Shown here one piece after another: positions 44,171-55,248 of a stretch of 64,000 bases of DNA. Numbering within the stretch: the stretch's first letter is position 1; every line of letters starts with the position of its first letter. Origin of the DNA: Heterohyrax brucei (lineage: Eukaryota > Chordata > Mammalia > Hyracoidea > Procaviidae); assembly GCA_028571685.1 (NCBI GenBank), contig CM053143.1, forward strand, positions 154,002,329-154,066,328, written 5' to 3'. The position numbers were made by a program, and so were the translations under genes. The notes under the pieces were generated by a model. It searched no databases. It was given only the letters and a program-made list of their open reading frames with translations, and had not been told where the DNA came from.

Positions 44171-44710
44171 TGTGGATTGAACTGTGTCCTCCAGAAATGT
44201 GTCTAACAGTTTGGCTGGGCCATGACTGCTGGTCAAGTGTGGTTGTCCTTCATTTGGTGATTTTCCCATGTTGTAAATCCAAATCTCAGCCTGTGGCTAA
44301 TAGGGCAACACTGGATTCTATTAACAAGGATTAAGGTGGGACTAAGGTCACCTTCCTGATCCAATGCCAAGGAAATTTCCCTGGATGTGGTTGTACTACC
44401 TTTTATTCTACACAAAATAAGTGGAAACAGGAGCCAATAGAGAGTTGAGGACCTCATACCATTGGGAAAGCAGCACCAGGAGCAGAGTGTATCCTTTGAA
44501 TCTGAGGTTTCTGTGCCAGGATACTCCCAGACTGATGGAAAGCTGAGGTGAGCATCTTCCTCCAGAGCTGACAGACAGAGCAAGCCTTCGTTTGGAACTG
44601 ATGCCCTGAATTTGGACTTGTAGCCTACCAGACTGTGAGAGAAGAACTTCTCTTTGTTAAACACATTCACTTGTGGTATTTCTATTATAGCAGCACTAGA
44701 TGACTAAGAC
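44171..44710 (+). mobile_element. Solo LTR, ERVL-MaLR-like (type A), inside old L1
   Basis: Begins 'tgtggattgaactgtgtcct' and ends 'agatgactaaga(c)'. It shares 'atttggacttgtagcctacc' and 'agactgtgagagaagaactt' with the copy at 21.4 kb. About 540 bp, no internal viral sequence. Confidence 0.75.
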
Positions 44711-44999
44711 TGTATGAAACAAAACTTGAAAGAACTGAAAAGAAAAATCCCACAATTACAGTTGGAGATCACAATGTTCTTCACTTTATAACTGGCAGAG
44801 AAAGAAGATAGAAAAGCAGTATAGGTGTAGAAGACATGAACAATCCATTAATTAACGGGATCTAACTGACATTTGTAGAACAGTTTACTCAATAACAGTA
44901 GAACACACATGCTTTTCAAGTTCACATTAAATGTTACCCGAGAGACTATATGTTAATCATAAAACAAACCCTAACGAATCTGAAAGGATTGAAATCATA

Positions 45000-45036
45000 T
45001 AGCATGAATCAGAATCAACTCAACAGCAATGGGAAG
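45000..45036 (+). repeat. SINE tail fragment in old L1
   Basis: 'gcatgaatcagaatcaactc' followed by 'aacagcaatggga', the SINE tail alone without a body. Confidence 0.5.
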
Positions 45037-45436
45037 TCTTCTGAAAATAATAAAATTAAATTAGAAATCAATCACAGCAATCTGGAAAATCTCCAAATAT
45101 TTGGGAATTAAACAACATGCTTCTAAACAACACAAGTTAATCAAAGGAGAACTTAGAAAATACTCTGCACTGAATGAAAATACACATACCAAAATTTGTG
45201 GGGTATTGCCAAAGCAGTACCACAGGGGAAATTTATAGGATTAAATGTTTGTATTTGGAAAGAAGAAAGCTTTACAGTCTACGATCTAGGATTTAAACTT
45301 CAGGAAAATAAGGGCATGTTAAATCCAAAGAATATGGAAGAAAGGAAGTAAGAAAAACAGAAATCAATGAAAAATGAAACAAAAAAAATTAGAGAAAACC
45401 AATAGCTTTCTTGTAAAATTTTAACACAACTTACAA

Positions 45437-45628
45437 ACACCTAGTGAGTGCTCAGCTGGTAACCAAAAGTCGGTGATTCAAACACCCCAGCTGCTCTGCA
45501 AGAGGAAGAAAACTGGCTGTCTGTGCCCCTAAGCATTACAATCTAGGAAACTTTATGAGGCACTTCTATTCTGTCCTGTAGAATAGCCATGAGTCAGAAT
45601 CTATTTGATGGCACACAACAACATCAGC
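45437..45628 (+). repeat. AfroSINE-like SINE, extended variant
   Basis: 'gctcagctggtaaccaaaag', 'ggcacttctattctgtcctg' and tail 'gatggcacacaacaacatca', again the RTE-type end. Confidence 0.85.
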
Positions 45629-46370
45629 AATTGTGAAATTGATCAATATAAAAAAAGAGAATTACATGAATTACCAATATTAGAAATAATAGTGAGAGCA
45701 CAACTGTAGAGCCTGCAGATGTTAGGATAATAAAGCACAATTTTACTCCAATAAACTGAACGACTTAAATGAATAAACAAATTTCTTAGAAAATACAACT
45801 CATCAAAGCAAACTGAAAATGTAGAAGACCTGGACAGAAATTAGTTATATAATTTGAAAACGTCCCTTGAAGAAAACTCCAGGCCTAGCTAGCTTCACTT
45901 TTGACTTCTACCAAACATTTAATGATGAAATATATGATTGTTTCACATACTCTTTCATAAAATAGAGGAGAATCAGATATTTCTCAACTTATTCATGATG
46001 TCAGCATCACCTGGGTGCCGAGATCTGACAAAGATAAGTAACAAACAAGCAACTAGAGACCACAATACTTTATGAATGTAGACACAAAAAATCCTTAACA
46101 AATCTCTACTGGGTAAAATCTAGCAATCTCTTAAAGAACTGATACATCATGACAAAGTGGAGTTTACTGAAGGAATGGGAGATTGTTTTCTCACTTGGAA
46201 AGAAATCAGTGTAAGTCAGAAATCATATTCATAGAAAAAAAAGGAGAAAGTTCATAAGATCTTCTCAGTAGATGTATATAAAGTGTTTAACAAAATTCAG
46301 CACCCATTTATAATAAAAATTCAAGTTAGGAACAGACAAAAATTCCCTAAATCTGATGCAGGACATCTAT

Positions 46371-46510
46371 GTGAAGGTGGTGTAGCGGTGAAGTGCTACG
46401 TCTGCTAACCCAAAGGTTGACAATTCAAACCCACCAGGCACTCCTTGGGAGTTCTACCTTGCCCTATAGCATCACTATGAGTTGGAATCAACTTGACAAC
46501 AGAGGTGTTT
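46371..46510 (+). repeat. AfroSINE-like SINE, short form
   Basis: 'gtgaaggtggtgtagcggtg', 'ccaccaggcactccttggga' and tail 'gttggaatcaacttgacaac'. Confidence 0.9.
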
Positions 46511-46767
46511 ATCTTTTATGCGAAGCCACTATTGTACTCAATGCTGAAAGACTATATCCTCCCCCTCTGTACTCCGTAAGTTCCTAGTTCAAGAAAAAGA
46601 CAATGTCTGCTCTATAGTCTTCTATAGAGTATCGTGTGTTAGATCTTTTCCAGTATACGTAGGGAACAAAAAGAAATAAAAGGCATGAATGTTTGAAAGG
46701 AAGAGATAAAACTATGCTTATTTGCAAATGATATGATTATACATTTTGATAATCGTAAGAAATCTAC

Positions 46768-46931
46768 ACACCGAATCCACTGCCGTCAAGTCGATGCTGA
46801 CTCACAGTGACCTTATAATACGACATAGTAGAACTGCCCTATAGAGTTTCTAAGGAATGCCTGGTGGATCTGAACTGCAAACTTTTTGGTTAGGAGCTGT
46901 AGCACTTAACCACCACACCACCAGAGTTTCA
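46768..46931 (-). repeat. AfroSINE-like SINE, short form
   Basis: 'ccgaatccactgccgtcaag', 'gtttctaaggaatgcctggt' and 'taaccaccacaccaccagag'. Directly followed by a plus-strand RTE fragment. Confidence 0.9.
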
Positions 46932-48183
46932 GAGGCAAGTAAAACTTTGCTCAAGATTATTCAAAAGTGACTGCAGCAGTATATTAATAGGGAACTGCTA
47001 GAAATTCAAGCTGGATTCAGAAGAGGACATGGAACCAGGAATATCATTGCTGATGTCAGGTCGATTTTGACTGAAAGCAGAGAATACCAGAAAGATATTT
47101 ATCTATGTTTTAGTGACTATGCAAAGGCATTCAACTTGTGGATCATAACAAATTATGGGTAACATTGTGGAGAATGGGAATTCGAGGACACTTAATTGTG
47201 CTCTTGAGGAATCTGTACATGGATCAAGAGGCAGTTGTTCAAACAGAATGAGGGGACACTGCCTGGTTTAAAATTATGAAGAGTGTGCATCAGGGTCATA
47301 TCCTTTTCAGGCGTTTAGTGTGTATGCTGAGCAAATAATCTGAAAAGCTGGAGTATATTAAGAAGGACATGGCATCAGGATTGGAGGGAGACTCATTAAC
47401 AACCTGTGTTATGCAGGTGATAAATGCTGAAAGTGGAGAGGATTTGAAATACTTACTGATGAACATCAAAGACTACAGTCTTCAGTATGGATTGTACCTT
47501 AACATCAAGAAAACAAAAATTCTCACAGCTGGACCAGTAAGCAACACCATGATAAATGGAAAAAAGATTGAGATTGTCAAGGATTTCATTTTACTTGGTT
47601 CCACAATCAATGCCTGTGGAAGCAATAATCAAGAAATCAAAAGACACATTGCATTGGGAAAATCTTCTGCAAAGGACCTCTTTAAAGTGTTGAAAATTAA
47701 TAATGTTACTTTGAAGACTAAGGTGCACCTGACCCAATCCATGCTATTTTCAATCACATGATACACATGCAAAAACTGGACAATGAATAAGAAGACAGAA
47801 GAAGAATTGATGCCTTTGAATTATGATATTAGAGAAGAATATTGAATGTACCACTGACTGCCAAAAGAACAACTGATTTCTTTTGGAAGAAGTACAGAGA
47901 GAGTGCTTCTTGAAAGCAAGGATGGAGAGACTGTATCTTACACACTTTAGACATGTTGTCAGGAGAGATCAATACCTGAAGAAGGACATCATACCTGGTA
48001 AAGTGGAGCATCAGCATAAAAGAGGAAGACCCTCAACAAGATACACTGACACAGTGGCTCCAACAAAGTACTTAGGCATAAAAACAATTGTGGACATGGC
48101 GCAAGACTGGGCAGTGTTTTGTTCTGTTGTGCGTAGTGTTGCTATGAGTTGGAACAGAGTCTGCGACACCTAACAACAATAAG
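46932..48183 (+). mobile_element. RTE (BovB-like) LINE, 5'-truncated, inside old L1
   Basis: Starts within the reverse transcriptase ('aattcaagctggattcagaa') and ends with the family terminus 'cgacacctaacaacaataag'. About 1.25 kb. One frame of 130 codons remains open (47,369-47,761): it begins near the catalytic-loop area (LEGDSLTTCVMQ in place of the expected YADD-type core) and continues through QYGLYLNIKKTKIL and KDFILLGSTINACG, the typical RTE thumb region. Its ATG is incidental. Dead element. Confidence 0.85.
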
Positions 48184-49110
48184 AAGGAATCTGCAAACTT
48201 AGTTGTTAGAGCTAACTGGTGGGTTAGCAGGTTTGCGGGAAATAAAGTCAATATATAAAATATCAAATGTAAGTCTAAATGGTAGGCACAAATGAAAAGC
48301 TATATATTAGATACAAATTGAAATTAAAAAATAATACTATTAATAATAACATCAGAAAACAGTATATTTAGGAATAAATTTAAGGAAATATCTGTGAGAC
48401 TTATACAGTGAAAACTACAAAACATCACTGAGAGAAATTAGACTATAATAAACGGTGAGATACACCATGTTCCTGGTTTGGAAGACTCAGTATTGTGAAG
48501 ATGTCACTTTACCTCAAATTAATCTTTTGATTCATTTCAATGCCAGTCAAAATTTCAACAGGCTTTTTGTAGAAATTGACATGCCAATTTCAAATTGTAT
48601 AGGCTAATGTAAAGACTTTGGAAGAGCCAAAATAATTTGGTAAAGACAAACAGAATTGTAAGACTTACATTTAAGAATTTTATAAAGCAACAGTAACCAA
48701 GACTGTATGATGCTGGCTTAAGCATACACATATAAATCAGGGGAACAGAATAGAGTCCAGAAATAGACCCACTCATGTATAATCCATTGATGTTTGCCAA
48801 AAGTACCAAGATAATTCACTGAGGAAAGGGTAGCCTTTTCAACACATGGAGGTAGAACAAGTGAATATCCATATGAAAAGAATGAACTTTGGCCATTATC
48901 TCATGTTACATAAAAAAAAAAAATGTACTTAAAAGTAAATGATAAACTTAAGTGTAAAGGTTAAAACTATGAACTTCCACAAGTTGGAAGTTTTCTATGT
49001 CTTGATTGTAATCATGTATAATGGTCACTTGGATGTATAAATTGATCAAAAGTCATTGAAATTTACATTTGAGATGGATTCACTTTATCATTTTTAAATT
49101 ATACCTCAGT

Positions 49111-49469
49111 AATGTTGATTTGAAACAAAAAGCAATCAAAACTATTTTCTGTCACATTGGCTGATCTGAAATTTTCTATGGGCTGAATTTGGTTTCATAA
49201 AAATATTTCAGACCTTCTGTGTTGGTTAAAGGGTAGATAGGAGAATAATTCTGTGAAAAAGTTGAAGAATAGAAAAATGTAAGCCCTGGAACCTTTTATT
49301 CTTAACAGTAACCTAGCTACAGCTATGTCCGTATTCTACATTTTGCAAACTGTTTACATTTGGACTTTCTCAGAAGGATGGAGAAAGAATTTCCAAGGTC
49401 TTCATAAACTTCATAAACTTCACCATGCTAACAACTCTTCCAGGAGGAAACGGAAACCATTCCTTTTCG
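49111..49469. other. Unassigned sequence between old L1 and RTE fragment
   Basis: AT-rich. It contains a short local tandem repeat of 'cttcataaa' at about 49,402-49,422. No gene seen. Confidence 0.4.
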
Positions 49470-50035
49470 TGTTTTCAGTATGGATTGCACCTCAGCATCA
49501 AGAAAACAAAAATCCTCACAACTGGACCAGTAAGCAACATTGTCATAAATGGAGAAAGAATTGAGGTTGTCAAGGATTTCACTTTACTTGGGTCCACAAT
49601 CAATGCCCATGGAAGCAGCAGTCAAGAATCGCATTGCATTGGGAAAGTCTGCTACAAAGGATCTCTTTAAAGTATTCAAAGAATTGTGATGTTGGAGAAG
49701 AATGTTGAAGGTACCATGGACCACCAAAAGAACAAACAGATCTGTTCTGGAAGAAGTACAACCAGAGTGCTCCTTGGAAGCAAAGATGGCAAGACTGTGT
49801 CTTACATACTTTGGACACATTATCAGGAAGGATCAGTCCCTGGCGAAGGACATTGTGCTTGGTAGAGTAGAGGGTCAGTGAGAAAGAGGATAACCCTTGA
49901 TGAGATGGATTGACATGGTGGCAGCAACATAAAAACCATTGTGGACATGGAGGAAGACCAGGCAATGTTTTGTTCTGCTGTTCATAGGATTGCTATGTGT
50001 CAGCACCAACTCGATGGCACCTAACAACAACAACT
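49470..50035 (+). mobile_element. RTE (BovB-like) LINE 3' part with internal deletion
   Basis: 'cagtatggattgcacctcag', 'tcaatgcccatggaagcagc', then a jump from 'tctctttaaagtattcaaag' to 'gttggagaagaatgttgaag', losing about 150 bp present in the copy at 47.7 kb. It ends 'gcacctaacaacaacaac'. Its 81-codon frame is a fragment. Confidence 0.85.
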
Positions 50036-50229
50036 GTAGTTGGTAGCTAAACGCGAATCATTTGTACCACCTATGGGCCTCACGAAAACTACTTAACCTT
50101 GTTTATTGTGATGCATCCTCTCATTTTATCATTTATTCTAGTTAATTAAAATGCTTTTGAGAAGATTTTAAAATGATTTCATAACCCATTAATGGATCCC
50201 TAGTCATCTACTTGCATAAAGGTCATGGT

Positions 50230-50312
50230 CTAAGAAACCCTATGGTACAGTTCTGTTCTGTTACAGTGGGTCACTATGAGTCAGAATCAACTAGATGGCA
50301 CACAACAGTGAT
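50230..50312 (+). repeat. AfroSINE 3' fragment
   Basis: 'aagaaaccctatggtacagt' and 'agtcagaatcaactagatgg' then 'cacacaacagtgatggg'. Confidence 0.8.
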
Positions 50313-50462
50313 GGGTCCCAACCCAAGCAGATCAATTTCTTCTAGGGAATAACTCATTTGACCATTCTGATATTTCTGGAATCCAGAAGTAGTAAAGATT
50401 AGTGTACACAAATATGGAGAAATTCTAAAAAATCAGGCAATCAGGACAGGATATGTTTAATT

Positions 50463-50598
50463 TCCACCAATTCCCATTGCCTTCCAACTGATTCTGACTC
50501 AGCCACCCTACAGGGCAGAGTAGAACTGCCCCTTAGGGTTTCCAAGAAGCATTTGATGGATTTGAACAAGTTCTTAACCACTATACCACTGGGGCTTC
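50463..50598 (-). repeat. AfroSINE-like SINE, short form with internal loss
   Basis: 'ccaattcccattgccttcca', 'gggtttccaagaagcatttg' and 'aaccactataccactggggc'. Part of the head module is missing. Confidence 0.85.
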
Positions 50599-50621
50599 TT
50601 CACTGACATAGCTGTAGTCAT

Positions 50622-50760
50622 TCTGGAAACTCTGGTGGTGTAGTGGTTAAATGCTATGTCTGCTAACTAAAAGAAGGTTGGCAGTTCGAATCTGCCAAGT
50701 GGTCCTTGGAAACTCTCTGGAGCAGTTCCACTCTGTCCTATAGGGTAGCTATGAGTTGGA
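50622..50760 (+). repeat. AfroSINE-like SINE, tail-less
   Basis: 'ggaaactctggtggtgtagt', 'aaggttggcagttcgaatct' (a good B-box) and 'agggtagctatgagttgg', after which the tail is absent. Confidence 0.9.
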
Positions 50761-51232
50761 CATGTGTCTTGCCCTTGGGAAGTTTCCTGTGTTCTAGATG
50801 GGCTGCCACATACAAAACTGAATCATTACATGATAGGCAGACAAAGTGGAGAGATGATCAAAAGGCCATAGGAACACAGAAGAAAGAGCCACCAGCTTTG
50901 CTGATTAGAACAGCTTAGAGGAAAAGAAGCCTTTCAATTTCTGAAGTTCCTTTGGAAGGTGCCAATGCTCTCAGGGACTAGGAGGAGAGCAAAGGGTCCA
51001 CCGCGTTGCTTAACTCAGCTTAACAACTTGCACAGTATTTTAGGACCGGGGTTAATATGTATCTATATCTACTTCTACTGTGTTTTCTCAAATTTATTTT
51101 AAATTTAGTGAGATTATTGACATCCCGTTCTATTTTGGTCTCCCCAATCTAATTTTTTGATATACAACGAATGGGTTCTATTCCTTCTCAAGCTTCCTTA
51201 TCCTGCTTTATTTTTCTCCTTGTATTTGCCTT

Positions 51233-51399
51233 CTAACCAAACCAAAAAAACAAACCAAACCAGTTGCCATCACTCATAGTGATCTATAGAACAGAGTAGA
51301 AGTGCCCCATGGAGTTTCCAAGGAGTGTCTGGTGGATTCAAACTGCTGAGCTTTCGGTTAGCAGCTGTAGCACTTCAGCTCCACGCCAGCAGTTTCTTC
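51233..51399 (-). repeat. AfroSINE-like SINE, short form
   Basis: 'aaaaaaacaaaccaaaccag', 'gtttccaaggagtgtctggt' and 'tttcggttagcagctgtagc'. Confidence 0.9.
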
Positions 51400-51787
51400 C
51401 TTCTAAATATACTGTCTAATTTACTAACCTATTATGTGTACTGTTTCCTCCTGTTAGGATGTAAGCTCAAGAGGAAGAAGATTGGTTTCTTTTATCAACT
51501 GTGATGTTCCCTAGGTCCCCGAAAAGCACCCAGTAAATACATTAAAGATTCCTGATCAATACTGAATGACTTAGAAATGAAATAATAACTGGAAAGTTTA
51601 GGAAATTTCTGAATTCAGGAAGTAGTAACCCCCTCATATTTCACGGAAAATGTACAGAAAAATAAAGATTTTCTTTATTTCCCTTCTCCCCAGCTCTCCT
51701 TCCTTCTCTTAACATTTATTCATCACCCACTCTTTCTTCAGCCCTGCCTTGGGCACTGGGATTCCAGAGAAGAACAAAAGAAATCTT

Positions 51788-51858
51788 AATCGCTACGGGG
51801 TCACTGTGAGTTGGAATTGACCCAATGGCAATGGATTTGGTTTTTGTTTTGTCTTTGG
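51788..51858 (+). repeat. AfroSINE 3'-end fragment
   Basis: 'ctacggggtcactgtgagtt', 'gacccaatggcaatggattt', then 'ggtttttgttttgtc'. Body absent. Confidence 0.8.
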
Positions 51859-51939
51859 TAGAGTTCTCTTTCTGCCAGAAGGAAGTAGATGTTTGTCTAC
51901 TATAAAAGTGAAAATCTGGGGTAAAAACTGTCAAGTGAG

Positions 51940-52126
51940 AAAGGAACCTCGTGGTACAGTGGGTAAGCGCTCAGCTGTCAACTGAAAGGTTGATGGTTTG
52001 AAGCCCCTGGCTGCTCTGTGGGAGGAAGATGTGACGGTCAGCTTCTATAAAGGTTACAGCCTTGGAAACCCTTTGGGGCAGTTCTGCTCTGTCCTGTCAG
52101 GCTGCTAGAGGTCCGAATTAATATGA
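51940..52126 (+). repeat. AfroSINE-like SINE, extended 'ttctataaaggttacag' variant
   Basis: 'ggaacctcgtggtacagtgg', 'cagcttctataaaggttaca' and 'gggcagttctgctctgtcct'. Diverged tail, immediately followed by another copy. Confidence 0.85.
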
Positions 52127-52281
52127 TGTTGTAGATAAGAGCTTGGCTACTAACCAGCTGTAAGTTGGCAGTTCTGAACTACCCAGTTGCTCCCTAGAAA
52201 CCCTGTGGGGCAGCCCTGTAGGGCAGTTCTGCTCTGTCTTAAAGGGTCAGAATTGACTTGACGGCAAGGGGTGTTGGGGTT
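52127..52281 (+). repeat. AfroSINE-like SINE, tandem to the previous copy
   Basis: 'agagcttggctactaaccag', a short internal repeat of 'ggggcagccctgtagggcag', and tail 'gaattgacttgacggcaagg'. Confidence 0.85.
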
Positions 52282-52458
52282 CTATCAAGCAAAAAGTAGA
52301 GGGGGCTATCAAAGTGTGAAATAGGATCAGATGACTTGGTCTGGGAGGTTAGGAGAGTTATTTTTAAGCTGAGTTGAGAAAGATATCTCAGTGAATGAAA
52401 GAGAAATGTGATAGAAGACAGCATTCAGGCAAAATAAACAGAATTGCAAAGGTCTCAG

Positions 52459-52640
52459 AATCCCTGAGTGATGCAAAAGGTTTTCATGCTCAGCTGTTTA
52501 CTGAAAGATTAGAGATTTCACATCTACCCAGACGTGTGTCAGAAGAAAGAACTGATGATCTGCTTCCAAAAAATCAGCTCTTGAAAGCCCTGTGAACCAC
52601 AATTCTATGCTGACACACACGGGGTCATTGAGAGTAGAAA
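52459..52640 (+). repeat. AfroSINE-like SINE, 'gatctgcttcc' variant
   Basis: 'gaatccctgagtgatgcaaa', 'tgatgatctgcttccaaaaa' and 'tgctgacacacacggggtca'. Same subtype as at 21.04 kb. Confidence 0.8.
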
Positions 52641-53340
52641 AGACCAAAAGGTTATTGTTTAGTTTCTAGGAACTGGAGAGAGACAGCCTGGTGTTCTAGG
52701 TATGGCTGGAACCAGAGTTAGGGAAGAGGAGTTTACCAAAACACAAGAGGCAGTCAGGGGCAGACCGGAAGGTCTAAGTGGGTCTACTCATTAAGAATTT
52801 ATCCCAAGAGAAAAGGGGAGCCATCAGTGGTGGTGAGCTGGGGGATGTTACAGTGAAAAGATAGCTGTGGCTGAAGTGTATGTATATGGCTTGTATTTAA
52901 GTGTATGTATAAGGTTTCTGAAAAATTCCATAAACTACAATATAAATAAAGAAGATTAGGGGTTGCTTGTCAGAATTTATAAAAAATTATTTATTTTTTT
53001 AATTAAAGAAGTTAGCCTGATCTGCAGTAGGTCTGGCTGGTAGGCTCTCTGGGAAGGGAAATGAAGAAGTGCAGTTGGGATGATGACAGTAAGATAATAA
53101 AAGACTCATTTGTTTACATGTGTGTGTGTGCATCTCACACTTGCATTTTAGAGATTAGTATAAGCAATTGCAGAACCCTGGCCTCACCCTTTTATATATA
53201 CCTCTTTACAGGCCTGCTCCTTCCTTTCCACATAATGCTCTCAAGCTACAAAATTTAATAGTTCTTAGCATTCCTTGGGCCCTGTTCTCAGAAAAAATGT
53301 ATATTGGATACACATACAAAATTTTATACCGCATATCAGA
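52641..53340. other. Unassigned sequence
   Basis: No repeat or gene recognised. Contains a short TG run near 53,120. Confidence 0.4.
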
Positions 53341-53512
53341 GGCTTTGGAAACCCAGTGGTGTAGTGGGTTAAGTGTTGTATCTGCTAACCAAAAGGTTGG
53401 CTGTTCAAATTGGCCAAGCACTCCTTGGCAGCTCTACAGGGCAGTTGAACTGTGACCTCTAGGGTCGCTGTGAGTCAGACCTGACTCAACAGCAGTGGGT
53501 TTGATTTTGGTT
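53341..53512 (+). repeat. AfroSINE-like SINE, short form
   Basis: 'ctttggaaacccagtggtgt', 'gctaaccaaaaggttggctg' and tail 'cagcagtgggtttgattttg'. Confidence 0.9.
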
Positions 53513-53559
53513 TATGAGAGGCTTTAGGACTCCAGATTAAGAAACTAACTTATGACCTA

Positions 53560-53724
53560 TACCAAACCAAACCCCCTGCTACTGAGTCAATTCCACCTCA
53601 TAGTGACCCTATAGACAGAGTTGAACTGCCCCATATTTTCCAAGGAGCATCTGGCAGATTTGAACTGCTAACTGACCTTCTGGTTAGCAGCCGCAGCACT
53701 TAACCACTATGCCATCGGAGTTTC
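53560..53724 (-). repeat. AfroSINE-like SINE, short form
   Basis: 'accaaaccaaaccccctgct', 'gttagcagccgcagcactta' and 'accactatgccatcggagtt'. Confidence 0.9.
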
Positions 53725-53730
53725 TTATGA

Positions 53731-53907
53731 CCTAAACCAAACCAAACCCACTGCTGTCGAATGGATTCCAACTCATAGCAACCCTATAGGACAGAGTCAA
53801 ACCGCTCCAACAAGTTTCCTAGGAGCACCTGGTGGATTTGCACTGCCAATCTTTTAGTTAGCAGACACACGATTTAACACTTAACCACTATTCCACTGGA
53901 GTTTTCC
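53731..53907 (-). repeat. AfroSINE-like SINE, tandem to the previous copy
   Basis: 'ctaaaccaaaccaaacccac', 'gagcacctggtggatttgca' and 'ttaaccactattccactgga'. 'atgacctaaacc/tatgaccta' words flank the preceding copy and may be duplicated target sequence. Confidence 0.9.
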
Positions 53908-54510
53908 AGTATGACCTACAGAGTTTGTGAAAAAGAAGAAAACAAATATACCTCACCAGTATGCATGTGAGTAGATAATCACACTAACAATAAAAATGCT
54001 AATTAACCAACCATTAGGCAAATTGGCAAAGATTTAAATAGTTGATCATACCCAGCTTGGGCCTGGGGATGGGTTGGGGTGGGGGTGGTGGCCACTCATG
54101 GATACTGCTGATGAGTGCGACATGAAACAACATTTTACAGAGCAACTCGGCAGCAGCTTTCAAAATTTTAAATGAGTAGATAGATCCTTTAACACAATAA
54201 TTGCAGTCGTAAGAAACTACTTTCAGAAAATAAATGTAGGTGTGCAGATAGTCAGAGATGTACGTGACAGCAATGATAGAAAATTGAGAACTGTCTAAAT
54301 GAGCACCAGGGCACTGATGGCAACAGGGGAATGGTTCAACACGTTGTGAAAGAAGTCCATACTTTATGGGCTAATATAACACAGTCAAAAAAAATGAGAG
54401 AGAGAAAGAGAAAGGAAGGTATACTGATAGTATAATAAGTGAAAAGGCACATTGCAGACCAGTGTAGGTAGTATATTCATTCCATGAGAGAACACCTGGA
54501 AAGTGTATTA
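53908..54510. other. Unassigned sequence
   Basis: No gene. Words such as 'gcaatgatagaaaattgaga' and 'gaatggttcaacacgttgtg' suggest old L1 remnants, but this is not firm. Confidence 0.35.
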
Positions 54511-54656
54511 AAAAACAAAACCAAAAAAACCAAACCCATTACCATGGAGTTGATTTGGCCTCATAGCAACCCTGTAGGACAGAGTAAAACTGCCCCATAG
54601 CGTTTCAGAGGACAGCCCGGTTCATTCAAACTGCTATTTGTGCCAACAGGGCTCCA
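54511..54656 (-). repeat. AfroSINE-like SINE, short form
   Basis: 'aaaaaccaaacccattacca', 'cctgtaggacagagtaaaac' and 'caacagggctcc'. Confidence 0.9.
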
Positions 54657-54790
54657 GAATACCCAAAATGCATATTTATGTTATATAAAAATGCTCTTGT
54701 ATATGTTTGTATCTGCTAAAAAAAAAAAAAAAAAAAGACATGGATTTACTGAAACTCTTAAGAGCAATTAACTCTGTTATAGGATCTGGA

Positions 54791-55141
54791 CAAGAACTTC
54801 GGTGACACAGTGGTTAAGAGCTTGGCTGCTAACCAAAACGTTGGTAGTTCATACCCATCAGCCACTGCATTGGGTGAAGATGTAGCAGTCTGCTTCAGTA
54901 AAGATTAACCCCAGTGCTGTCGAGTCGATTCTGACTCATAGCAAGCCTATAGACAGAGTAGAACTACCCCATAGAACTCCCAAGGAGTGCCTGGTAGATT
55001 TGAACTGCTGAACCTTCTGGTTAGAAGCCATAGCATTTAACGGTTACACCACCAGGGTTTACAGCCTTGGAAACCCTGTAGGACAGTTGTACTCTGGCCT
55101 ATAGGGTTACTTTCAGTGGAAATCCACTTGATAGCCACAGG
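54791..55141 (+). repeat. AfroSINE extended variant split by a second SINE
   Basis: Outer copy: left part 54,791-54,906 ('acttcggtgacacagtggtt' to 'cttcagtaaagatta'), right part 55,061-55,141 ('acagccttggaaaccctgta' to 'cttgatagccacaggttt'). The variant's normal 'aaagattacagccttgg' junction is exactly what the inner copy interrupts. Confidence 0.85.
54907..55060 (-). repeat. AfroSINE, inner nested copy
   Basis: 'accccagtgctgtcgagtcg', 'ctcccaaggagtgcctggta' and 'ggttacaccaccagggttt', inserted in reverse into the outer SINE. Confidence 0.9.
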
Positions 55142-55248
55142 TTTAGCTGGGTTTGGATGTGCAGATTGGGACGGTTGCAATCTTCTTTTATTTTATGCAC
55201 TTCTGTGTTGTTTGAATGTCTTCTAATAAGCTCATATTGTATTACTTT

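Larger units (their letters stand above)
42440..49110 (+). mobile_element. Old L1 (L1M-like), plus strand, broken by nested insertions
   Basis: Non-SINE blocks follow L1 order along the plus strand. 42.44-43.1 kb is pre-ORF2-like. 43.58-44.17 kb carries ORF2 start words such as 'aggatggaaaaacatatatc' and 'agtgactatattaatatcag'. 44.72-45.43 kb carries endonuclease-region words ('tcacagcaatctggaaaatc'). 45.64-46.37 kb carries RT-region words ('gaaaactccaggcctagcta' and 'tgacaaagtggagtttactg'). 46.5-46.77 kb and 48.18-49.11 kb carry late ORF2 ('aatcaggggaacagaataga'). Every frame is closed by stops, so it is ancient and dead. Insertions inside it are two SINEs before 44.1 kb, an LTR at 44.2 kb, SINEs at 45.4, 46.4 and 46.8 kb, and an RTE at 46.9-48.2 kb. 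Outer limits are approximate. Confidence 0.75.
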
